Assembly (NCBI GenBank): GCA_900551655.1
Contig: URWM01000119.1
Coordinates: forward strand, 1 to 5,581
DNA length: 5,581 nucleotides
Reading direction: 5' to 3'
Origin: an uncultured Collinsella sp.
Lineage (GTDB): Bacteria > Actinomycetota > Coriobacteriia > Coriobacteriales > Coriobacteriaceae
Under the pieces are notes generated by a model. It was not told where the DNA came from, searched no databases, and saw nothing but the letters and a program-made list of their open reading frames with translations. Within the stretch, counting starts at the first letter, position 1. Every line of letters starts with the position of its first letter. Made by a program: the position numbers and the translations under genes. Shown here in pieces: positions 1-5,377 of this stretch.

Positions 1-5
1 TGTCC

Positions 6-1256
6 ATGAAATACACCAAGCTCGAGCGTAACTGGGTTATGTACGATGTGGGCAATTCGGCCCTCGTGTTGCTCAATACCTCGGTGGTGCCCATCTACTT
101 TAACGCCATCAATACCGGTGCTTCCTCGGCAGACCTGGTGGTCGCTTGGGGTAACGCTCAGACGATCGCCTCGCTGGTCATTGCCATGCTCATGCCCATT
201 CTGGGCGCGCTTGCCGATTACGCCGGCAACAAGATCAAGTTCTTCTTGGGCTTCTTCCTCACGGGCCTGGTGCTTTGCCTGGCGCAGGCTATCCCAATGT
301 CCGCCATGGCATTTTTGACCGTGTACGTGCTGTGCACCATCGGCCTTAACTCTTCTATGACGTTCTACGACGCCATGCTGCCCGACATTACTACCGACGA
401 GCGCATGGACGCCGTGTCCAGCTCGGGCTATGCCTGGGGCTACATCGGTTCCACCGTGCCGTTCATCATCTGCCTGGCGCTTATCATGGGTGGCCCCGCT
501 CTTGGCGTCCCCACCATGCTGGCAACGCGTCTGTCGTTTGTCATCACCGGTGCCTGGTGGCTCATCTTTACCCTGCCGCTCATTCGCACCTATAAGCAAA
601 AGTACGGTCGCGAGCGCGGTCCCGAGGACACGCTCGGCCACATTGTGGGCGGTGTGTTCTCCGAGGTCGGGCATACCATGCGCGAGATCGCCAGCAACAA
701 GACCATCCTTCTGTACATGATCGCCTTCTTCTTCTATATCGATGGCGTCCACACGGTCATCTCCATGGCAACCAGCTACGGCTCGGCCTTGGGCATCGAT
801 TCGACCCAGCTGGTGCTGGCGCTGCTCGTTACGCAGTTTGTTGCCTTCCCGTCCGCCATTATCTACGGCAAGCTCGCCGGCCGCGTGGGCACGCTCAATA
901 TGATCATGGTGGCCGTCGCCGCCTACATGGGCATCGTGCTCTTTGCCGCGTTCTTCTTAAAGACCGCCTTTGAGTTCTGGGTGCTCGCCATTTTGGTCGG
1001 CCTGTTCCAGGGTGGCGTGCAGGCACTCAGCCGCAGCTACTTTGGCCGCATCATCCCTAAGGAAAAGTCCAACGAGTACTACGGCTTCTTTGATATCTTT
1101 GGCCGCTACGCAAGCGTGATGGGCACCTTCCTGGTTTCGGTCGTCACCTCGCTGACCGGCAACCCATCGCTGGGCGTCCTTTCCATCGGCGTGCTGCTGG
1201 TGGTTGGCTTTATGCTGCTGGTTCGTCTGTCCCGCATGACGCAGGCGGCGGCGTAG
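6..1256 (+). CDS. UMF1/Atg22-like major facilitator superfamily transporter
   Basis: 416-residue polytopic membrane protein, predicted inner-membrane secondary transporter with about 12 helices. Family signatures are visible in order: YDVGNSA (residues 13-19, after the first charged segment), an MFS motif-A-like PILGALADYAGNK (64-76), FYDAMLPDI (120-128), SSGYAWGYIGS (139-149), FFFYIDGVHTV (241-251), and the long block from QGGVQALSRSYFGR (335-348) through PKEKSNEYYGFFDIFGRYAS (351-370). A basic, hydrophilic central loop (about 194-230) divides two six-helix halves. These are the marks of the UMF1/Atg22 branch. Yeast Atg22 has been linked to amino-acid efflux from the vacuole; bacterial members have no settled substrate, so none is given. 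The ATG at 6 fits the usual family N-terminus, but only five bases precede it, so the ribosome binding site and any upstream start or operon partner cannot be seen. No terminator follows until 1382. Family assignment is firm; substrate is unknown. Confidence 0.93.
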   Translation: MKYTKLERNWVMYDVGNSALVLLNTSVVPIYFNAINTGASSADLVVAWGNAQTIASLVIAMLMPILGALADYAGNKIKFFLGFFLTGLVLCLAQAIPMSAMAFLTVYVLCTIGLNSSMTFYDAMLPDITTDERMDAVSSSGYAWGYIGSTVPFIICLALIMGGPALGVPTMLATRLSFVITGAWWLIFTLPLIRTYKQKYGRERGPEDTLGHIVGGVFSEVGHTMREIASNKTILLYMIAFFFYIDGVHTVISMATSYGSALGIDSTQLVLALLVTQFVAFPSAIIYGKLAGRVGTLNMIMVAVAAYMGIVLFAAFFLKTAFEFWVLAILVGLFQGGVQALSRSYFGRIIPKEKSNEYYGFFDIFGRYASVMGTFLVSVVTSLTGNPSLGVLSIGVLLVVGFMLLVRLSRMTQAAA

Positions 1257-1301
1257 GGCAACCAAGCGCGGGGGCGGCAATTGTGCCTATCCGCAGCACT
1301 C

Positions 1302-1354
1302 TTTTGGAAGTAGCCGCATAAATCATTCTGACTTCCAAACAATGTTTGGCCCAA
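1302..1354. promoter_or_regulatory. cluster of TTTGG/CCAAA half-sites, possible operator
   Basis: Seen directly: TTTGGAAGT at 1303-1311 is a perfect inverted repeat of ACTTCCAAA at 1331-1339 (19-base gap). The right arm is shared with a second inverted repeat, CCAAAC-AAT-GTTTGG, at 1335-1349. A further CCAA at 1351-1354 can pair with TTGG at 1346-1349. The two forward half-sites (TTTTGG at 1302, GTTTGG at 1344) are 42 bases apart, close to four helical turns, which suits a dimeric regulator bound twice on one face. The cluster lies just upstream of a -10-like hexamer at 1360. It does not resemble the LytTR direct-repeat consensus, so the cassette's own regulator is not obviously the binder. 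Function is inference. Confidence 0.4.
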
Positions 1355-1365
1355 GTGGGTATGAT
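1336..1365 (+). promoter_or_regulatory. candidate promoter for the glycosyltransferase/two-component cassette
   Basis: TATGAT at 1360-1365 matches five of six bases of the sigma-70 -10 box. The best -35 is poor: CAAACA at 1336-1341 matches three of six with an 18-base spacer, so the promoter would be weak or activator-dependent. The presumed -35 lies inside the CCAAAC-AAT-GTTTGG inverted repeat. Transcription would start near 1372, and the leader would then contain the terminator at 1382-1417. The alternative is that the cassette is transcribed from upstream of the window through the transporter gene. Confidence 0.35.
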
Positions 1366-1381
1366 GGAACCAGCTAGGTCG

Positions 1382-1417
1382 CGGGGCGTCGCCTGTGTTT
1401 GGCGGCGCCCCGTTTTT
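1382..1417 (+). terminator. intrinsic terminator in the cassette leader
   Basis: Twelve-base-pair stem pairing 1382-1393 with 1401-1412, all Watson-Crick except one G-U (T1389 with G1405), a seven-base loop TGTGTTT, then five T (1413-1417). It is the first terminator after the transporter stop, 125 bases downstream, so it may end the transporter mRNA. It also stands only 7 bases before the Shine-Dalgarno of the glycosyltransferase, leaving no room for a promoter after it. Transcripts of the downstream cassette must therefore read through it. Confidence 0.85.
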
Positions 1418-1424
1418 GTGCTGC

Positions 1425-1432
1425 AAGGAGGG
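1425..1432 (+). promoter_or_regulatory. ribosome binding site deciding the glycosyltransferase start
   Basis: AAGGAGGG lies seven bases before the ATG at 1440. It fixes that ATG as the start rather than an in-frame GTG at 1395, which sits in the loop of the terminator hairpin and has no ribosome binding site. Confidence 0.85.
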
Positions 1433-1439
1433 TAAAGGT

Positions 1440-2627
1440 ATGAACGCCACGGTCGTGATCCCAACATATTGGGCGGGCGATGATACCCATACAAACGCTC
1501 CCGGCACCTACGACCACTCAACGTCGCTCAACGCCGCCAAGCCGGAACTCGATCGCTGCCTGACTTCGCTCGAGCAGGTGCGCGATATTCCGCGCATCAT
1601 CCTTTTGGTGGTCTGTCCGGTTTCCGCCACGGTCGACGTATCCCGTCGCGTGCACGAAATCGTCAACGCACACCCTACGCTCAAGGTCACCGTGGTCACC
1701 AACACTCAGGCATCGCGTGTTGCCGACCGCGTGGCGCAGATCGCGCCCAAGGGTTCGGGCGAGTGCGTGAGCCTGCGCGGCTACGGCGCCATCCGCAACA
1801 TGGGTCTTGCCTGCGCGGCGGTGCTGGGGCACGACGCGGTCGTGTTTTTGGATGACGACGAGATCGTCATCGATGCCGACTTTATGAAACGCGCGACCTA
1901 TGCGCTGGGCCAGCAGACGCGTCAGGGCCTGCCGATTTTGGTTAAGAGCGGGTACTTTTACGATCGCGACGGGTCGCCGCTGGCTCCCACGGACAAGGTG
2001 GGCATCTGCCATCGCTGGTGGACCAAGCGTATCGAGTTCAATCGCTGGATGAAAAAGGCGCTCTCGGGCACCCGCATCTCGCGCTCCAACTACGTTTGCG
2101 GCGGCCTGATGGCCCTGCACGCCCGCGCCTTTACGCGCGTGGCCTTCGACCCATTTATCACCCGCGGCGAGGACTTGGACTACCTGTTTAACATGCGTAT
2201 GTTTGGCTACGACGTGTGGTTCGATAACGAGTGGACCGTGCGCCACCTGCCGCCCGAGTCCGAGAAGCGCTCGCCGCGCTTTATGCAGGACGTGTACCGC
2301 TGGTACTACGAACGGGCCAAGCTGACGTTTGCCGCGCACCAAAAGGAGCTCATTCCCGTTACGGCGGCATCGCTCATGCCCTATCCGGGTCCGTGGATCT
2401 CGCGCGAGCTCGACGACCGCGTACGCAAGACCGCCATGGTTCGCAGCATGTTTACCCGCGAGCACGAGGGATATCTGCGCATCTGGCGTCATGGCATTGA
2501 CGAGGCAAAGACCTATGCTCGCCAAAACGCCGCAAGCTACCTGCGTTTTCAGAGTTTCTGGCCCAAGATCATGGACGAACTCTGGCGCGACGCACAACTG
2601 ATTAGCATCCTGGAGGGGGCTGAATGA
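1440..2627 (+). CDS. GT-A fold (family 2-like) glycosyltransferase, cytosolic
   Basis: 395 residues, no hydrophobic helix, so probably cytosolic or peripheral; expected to move a sugar from a nucleotide-sugar donor to an unknown acceptor. Visible GT-A marks: N-terminal first strand MNATVVIPTYW (donor binding); an insertion with a YDHST motif near residues 21-25; GAIRNMG (116-122), the ARNxG-like stretch of family 2 enzymes; VVFLDDDEIV with the metal/nucleotide-binding acidic cluster D138-D139-D140-E141; GEDLDY (243-248), the ED pair that usually supplies the catalytic base; and HLPP with H269, the usual late metal-binding histidine. The remaining C-terminal ~120 residues are helical, aromatic-rich and not recognised. 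Start chosen by the strong Shine-Dalgarno at 1425. The stop overlaps the kinase start by four bases (ATGA), implying translational coupling. Donor and acceptor cannot be told; soluble glycolipid, polysaccharide or compatible-solute roles remain open. Fold assignment is firm, exact family less so. Confidence 0.82.
   Translation: MNATVVIPTYWAGDDTHTNAPGTYDHSTSLNAAKPELDRCLTSLEQVRDIPRIILLVVCPVSATVDVSRRVHEIVNAHPTLKVTVVTNTQASRVADRVAQIAPKGSGECVSLRGYGAIRNMGLACAAVLGHDAVVFLDDDEIVIDADFMKRATYALGQQTRQGLPILVKSGYFYDRDGSPLAPTDKVGICHRWWTKRIEFNRWMKKALSGTRISRSNYVCGGLMALHARAFTRVAFDPFITRGEDLDYLFNMRMFGYDVWFDNEWTVRHLPPESEKRSPRFMQDVYRWYYERAKLTFAAHQKELIPVTAASLMPYPGPWISRELDDRVRKTAMVRSMFTREHEGYLRIWRHGIDEAKTYARQNAASYLRFQSFWPKIMDELWRDAQLISILEGAE
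2612..2619 (+). promoter_or_regulatory. ribosome binding site of the kinase, inside the glycosyltransferase gene
   Basis: GGAGGGGG within the last codons of the glycosyltransferase, four bases before the kinase ATG at 2624. Together with the ATGA overlap it supports reinitiation or coupled translation of the kinase. Confidence 0.75.
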
Positions 2628-3967
2628 TCGACCGCCGCGCCCAGCGCGATGATTCAATTTCAATCTTTCGCATCATTGCCGTCGTCTGCGCCGTTTGCGT
2701 GTTGGCGTACTTTATCTTTGCCCTGGCGACCGGCATCGAACCGATTGCCACGGTGATCGCCTGTGCACTGCTGTGCATCTTCCTGTGCATCTTTATCTTC
2801 TTGACGCTCAACCCCGATTCGGTGCGCTCCCAGTACACCGAGGAGACGCTCTCGGTTGCCTCGGCCATGCTCGAGGACATTAAGGGCGGCCTGACGCAGG
2901 AGTCGGCGCGCCTGGTGTGCCAGCGTATTCTGCCCGAGACGCGTGCCATGACCGTTGCCATCACCGACGAGAGCAACGTGCTGGCCTGCGCGGGCGAGTT
3001 CGAGGAAAAGCTGCTGCCCGATTCGCCCATCCACACGCTTGCCACGCGCTACGTCATTGAGCACGGCATTGTGCAGTCGTTCAACCGTGTGGTGGACGTC
3101 GTCGGCTCGGATGGCTCGCATAACCAGGTCCCTGCCGGCATCATCGCCCCCATCAAGGTGGGTGACCGCACCGTCGGCACGCTCAAGTTCTACTACAAGA
3201 CCCCGCGCGCCGTCGACCGTACCCAGTATGCGCTCGCCTCGGGCTTTGCCGAGATCCTGTCCACGCAGCTCGCCATCCACGAGCTCGAGGTGCAAAAGGA
3301 GCTCACGGCCCGTGCCGAGGTTCGCGCCCTGCAGGCGCAGATCAATCCGCACTTTTTATTCAATACGCTCAACACCATCGCGTCGTTTGCGCGCACCGAT
3401 CCGCTGCGCGCCCGCGAGCTGCTGCGCGAGTTCTCGTCGTTCTACCGCGCCACGCTCGACAACTCGGGGTCGCTTATCCCGGTCTCGCGCGAGGTGGCCC
3501 AGACCAAGCGCTACCTGACGTTTGAGAAGGCGCGCTTTGGCGAGGACCGCGTACTGGCGACCTTCGATGTCTCGGAGGATGTTGAGGACACGCTGGTCCC
3601 AGCTTTTGTAATCCAACCGATCGTCGAGAACGCCGTGCGGCATGGCATGGGCGATGGCGATGCCCTGCAGATCGATGTGACCGTCCATCAAGACGGCGAC
3701 GACGCAATCCTGATTGCCGTGGCCGACAACGGCGTGGGCATGGACGAGGGCACCGCCGCCAGGCTGTTTGATGAGCGCTCCGCCCGCCCCGATGCCAGTT
3801 CCCCGCAAGGCGGCGGCGCCGGCGTGGCCATGCACAATATTTCTGAGCGCATCCATCGCTTTTATGGACCGCACTCTTATACGCGCGTCGAATCGGCGCC
3901 GGGCAAGGGCACCAAAGTGCTCCTGCATCTTGATTTGTCAGAGAGCATCTTTGATATACAAGAGTAA
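2624..3967 (+). CDS. LytS-class sensor histidine kinase (two TM helices, GAF-like domain)
   Basis: 447 residues, membrane-anchored sensor kinase partnered with the LytTR regulator downstream. Order: two close hydrophobic helices (about 14-35 and 40-62) forming a hairpin; a GAF-like sensory region (about 78-220); a short helical linker; then the His_kinase/HATPase pair of the LytS/YpdA/BtsS class. The phospho-acceptor block LQAQINPHFLFNTLNT carries H243. The ATP site shows IVENAVRHG (333-341, N-box N336), DNGVG (368-372) and GGGAGVAMHN (396-405). All key residues are present, so it should be active. LytS, BtsS and YpdA usually carry a larger multi-helix 5TM sensor module, which is absent here, leaving a minimal anchor. 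The hairpin holds five cysteines (C22, C25, C47, C51, C55). The start is set by GGAGGGGG and the ATGA overlap with the glycosyltransferase stop. Ligand unknown. Related kinases sense pyruvate or membrane state, but nothing visible here assigns that. Confidence 0.92.
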   Translation: MIDRRAQRDDSISIFRIIAVVCAVCVLAYFIFALATGIEPIATVIACALLCIFLCIFIFLTLNPDSVRSQYTEETLSVASAMLEDIKGGLTQESARLVCQRILPETRAMTVAITDESNVLACAGEFEEKLLPDSPIHTLATRYVIEHGIVQSFNRVVDVVGSDGSHNQVPAGIIAPIKVGDRTVGTLKFYYKTPRAVDRTQYALASGFAEILSTQLAIHELEVQKELTARAEVRALQAQINPHFLFNTLNTIASFARTDPLRARELLREFSSFYRATLDNSGSLIPVSREVAQTKRYLTFEKARFGEDRVLATFDVSEDVEDTLVPAFVIQPIVENAVRHGMGDGDALQIDVTVHQDGDDAILIAVADNGVGMDEGTAARLFDERSARPDASSPQGGGAGVAMHNISERIHRFYGPHSYTRVESAPGKGTKVLLHLDLSESIFDIQE

Positions 3968-3980
3968 AATAAAAGGCTAT

Positions 3981-4007
3981 GGGCTCAACGCCAAGCGGCG
4001 GATGCCC
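3981..4007 (+). other. hairpin in the kinase-regulator gap
   Basis: In the 72-base gap between kinase and regulator, GGGC (3981-3984) can pair with GCCC (4004-4007) and, inside it, CGCC (3989-3992) with GGCG (3997-4000) around an AAGC loop. No T-run follows, so it is not a terminator. It could be a stability or processing element tuning kinase-to-regulator ratio, or chance pairing in GC-rich DNA. Confidence 0.35.
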
Positions 4008-4024
4008 AGCGTAGTTTGTTGACG

Positions 4025-4029
4025 AAAGG
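4025..4029 (+). promoter_or_regulatory. ribosome binding site deciding the response regulator start
   Basis: AAAGG ten bases before the ATG at 4040. It is a weaker site than those of the neighbouring genes. It favours 4040 over an in-frame TTG at 4016, which lies upstream of the site, and over the ATG at 4052, which is too far from it. Confidence 0.65.
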
Positions 4030-4039
4030 TTTAATCCCT

Positions 4040-4756
4040 ATGCTGCGTGCGATGATTGTGGATGATGAGGCCCCGGCCCGTTCGGAACTTCGCTTCTTGC
4101 TCGAGCAGACGGGCAAGATCGGCACGATCACTGAGGCGTCGAGCGTCCGCTCCGCCATTGAGATGTTAATGGAAAGCCGCGTCGATGTCGTATTTCTCGA
4201 TATCTCGATGCCCGGTGCTTCTGGTCTGCAGCTTGCCGAGGCGCTGCATAAGCTTAAGAATCCGCCGGCGATTGTGTTTGTGACCGCGTATAGCGATCAT
4301 GCCGTCGAGGCGTTCGACGTAGATGCCGTCGATTACCTAATGAAGCCGGTTGAGGAGGCGCGCCTGGATCGCGCGATCGAGAAGGTCATGCAGCACGCCA
4401 AGCCCGTCACGGACAGCAAAGCCACCATCGAGCGCATTCCGGTGGAAAAGGGCGGCCGTAAGGTCCTCATTCCCGTGGATGACATTCGCTTCATCATGGC
4501 CAAGGACGATTACTCCTGTATCTATACCGTCGATGATCGTTTTCTATCGACGACTTCGCTGGCGCAGTTCGAGGCCAAGCTTTGCGACTTTGGCTTCTTT
4601 CGCGTTCATCGCCGCTATATCGTCAACTTGGCGTGCGTCACAGATGTCGAGACGGTGCCCTCGGGCGCTATCCAACTGGGCATTACGGGCGTCGACGAAC
4701 GCGTGCCGGTCTCGCGCCGCCGCGTTGTGCCGCTCAAGAAGGCCCTGAGCCTCTAG
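4040..4756 (+). CDS. LytTR-family response regulator (receiver plus LytTR DNA-binding domain)
   Basis: 238 residues, cytosolic transcription regulator, expected to be phosphorylated by the LytS-class kinase encoded just upstream. The N-terminal receiver domain (about 4-118) shows the acidic pocket D8-D9-E10 in MIVDDEAPA, the phospho-acceptor D54 in VFLDISMPG, the switch threonine T82 in FVTAYSD and the conserved lysine K102 in YLMKPVEE. A short linker leads to a C-terminal LytTR domain (about 134-236) with its typical pattern: KVLIPVDDIRFIMAKDDYS, then a LAQFEAKL helix, FFRVHRRYIVNL and PVSRRR near the end. Length and layout are usual for the AgrA/LytR/BtsR group. LytTR proteins commonly bind spaced direct repeats upstream of envelope, virulence or transporter genes. 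No convincing LytTR direct repeat was found in the window's gaps, so its target may be elsewhere. The gene follows the kinase by 72 bases and is closed by a terminator. Confidence 0.94.
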   Translation: MLRAMIVDDEAPARSELRFLLEQTGKIGTITEASSVRSAIEMLMESRVDVVFLDISMPGASGLQLAEALHKLKNPPAIVFVTAYSDHAVEAFDVDAVDYLMKPVEEARLDRAIEKVMQHAKPVTDSKATIERIPVEKGGRKVLIPVDDIRFIMAKDDYSCIYTVDDRFLSTTSLAQFEAKLCDFGFFRVHRRYIVNLACVTDVETVPSGAIQLGITGVDERVPVSRRRVVPLKKALSL

Positions 4757-4763
4757 CACACTG

Positions 4764-4811
4764 GCCCCGCAGCCCTGTAGACCAATTGTCTGCGGAGCCG
4801 TGGGGCTTTTT
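4764..4811 (+). terminator. intrinsic terminator ending the two-component cassette
   Basis: GCCCCGC at 4764-4770 pairs with GTGGGGC at 4800-4806 (one G-U), followed by TTTTT at 4807-4811. Within the apical part GTAGAC (4777-4782) pairs with GTCTGC (4788-4793), again with one G-U, around a five-base loop. It begins seven bases after the response regulator stop. Confidence 0.82.
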
Positions 4812-4812
4812 G

Positions 4813-4842
4813 TATATACGTCGAATCGGTTTTGCAGAAGGG
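4813..4842 (+). promoter_or_regulatory. possible -10 box and ribosome binding site of the phosphoesterase
   Basis: TATATA at 4813-4818, directly after the terminator T-run, could act as a -10 box with transcription starting near 4825. Any -35 would fall inside the terminator hairpin and none matches well. AAGGG at 4838-4842, five bases before the ATG at 4848, is a good Shine-Dalgarno and decides the start. The promoter is weakly supported; the ribosome binding site is well supported. Confidence 0.4.
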
Positions 4843-4847
4843 ATCCC

Positions 4848-5315
4848 ATGAACAGTGCAAGCGCCAAGCGCATCGACATCATCTCGGACACCCACGGCTA
4901 TCTTTCGCCCGCGCTTCTGGACGAGCTCAAGGGCGCAGATCTGATCATCCACGCCGGAGACCTCACCTCAGAGATGGATTACGAGCATCTATGCACCATC
5001 GCCCCCGTGCGAGCGGTCCTAGGAAACAACGACTACTACCGCGACTACGGCCCGGATGTAGACCGTCTGGCCATCTTCACCTACGAAGGCCTCAAATTCG
5101 CCGTAGCCCACTACCGCGAAGACCTTCCGGTGGGATCCGTAGACGTAGCCATCAACGGTCACACCCATGTAACTAAAGAGGCCCAAGTAGGCCGCTGCCT
5201 GGTCCTCAACCCCGGCAGCGCCAGCTACCCCCGAGGCAGCCGAGGCCCCACCATGGCCAGAATGCTCGTCAAGGACGGCAAGATCCTGAGCACCAAATTT
5301 ATTGACCTGGAGTAA
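4848..5315 (+). CDS. MJ0936/YfcE-type calcineurin-like metallophosphoesterase
   Basis: 155-residue soluble, di-metal phosphoesterase, a normal length for this compact family (Metallophos_2 type). Metal-ligand motifs appear in the expected order: SDTHG with D14 and H16, HAGDL with D38, GNND with N60, AHYRED with H88, and GHTH with H105 and H107; NPGSASYPRGSR follows as the usual late conserved strand. Family members hydrolyse phosphodiesters or small phosphate esters in vitro, and their natural substrates are mostly unknown. In close relatives H88 is normally followed by Gly (HGH-like); here it is Tyr. The start at 4848 is set by AAGGG at 4838; an in-frame GTG at 4800 lies inside the preceding terminator and is not credible. 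Codon use differs from the neighbours: 6 of 11 valines are GTA, and CTA, CGA and AGA codons occur. Flanked by terminators on both sides, so it is monocistronic. Confidence 0.9.
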   Translation: MNSASAKRIDIISDTHGYLSPALLDELKGADLIIHAGDLTSEMDYEHLCTIAPVRAVLGNNDYYRDYGPDVDRLAIFTYEGLKFAVAHYREDLPVGSVDVAINGHTHVTKEAQVGRCLVLNPGSASYPRGSRGPTMARMLVKDGKILSTKFIDLE

Positions 5316-5322
5316 CCGCAAC

Positions 5323-5358
5323 AAAAACGGGGGATGCACAACGCATCCCCCGTTTTTT
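5323..5358. terminator. strong bidirectional intrinsic terminator
   Basis: A perfect ten-base-pair stem pairs 5328-5337 with 5343-5352 around the loop ACAAC. It is extended by AAAAA (5323-5327) facing the TTTTTT run (5353-5358). The T-run ends + strand transcripts of the phosphoesterase, whose stop is seven bases upstream. The matching A-run gives the same structure on the other strand, so it could also stop a reverse transcript entering from the 3' side. Confidence 0.93.
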
Positions 5359-5377
5359 ATGAGCCAAAGGCGGAAGT

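Noticed and set aside
1276..1287. GGCA-ATTG-TGCC hairpin after the transporter stop as its terminator
   Set aside because: Only a four-base-pair stem and no following T-run; the credible terminator is at 1382-1417.
1395..1439. Upstream GTG start for the glycosyltransferase (15 extra residues)
   Set aside because: The GTG lies in the loop of the terminator hairpin without a ribosome binding site; ATG 1440 has AAGGAGGG at ideal spacing and begins with the family's first strand.
1257..1439. LytTR-type direct repeats that would let the regulator control its own cassette
   Set aside because: I looked for paired ACAGTT-like direct repeats in this gap and in 3968-4039 and found none; the CCAAAC/GTTTGG elements are inverted and of different sequence.
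1518..2663. 381-codon open frame on the reverse strand, antisense to the glycosyltransferase
   Set aside because: Its product is His/Arg/Gly-rich with no family motif, and it lies opposite a gene with clear GT-A motifs. Long antisense frames are expected where the sense gene has GC-rich third positions.
2660..3928. Two long reverse-strand frames (2660-3352 and 3356-3928) opposite the kinase gene
   Set aside because: Same composition effect; no ribosome binding site or recognisable domain, while the + strand shows complete kinase motifs.
4016..4039. Upstream TTG start for the response regulator (8 extra residues)
   Set aside because: No ribosome binding site before it; ATG 4040 has AAAGG at workable spacing and gives the normal receiver-domain N-terminus.
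4800..4847. Upstream GTG start for the phosphoesterase (16 extra residues)
   Set aside because: It falls in the 3' arm of the cassette terminator; AAGGG followed by ATG 4848 gives a family-normal start.
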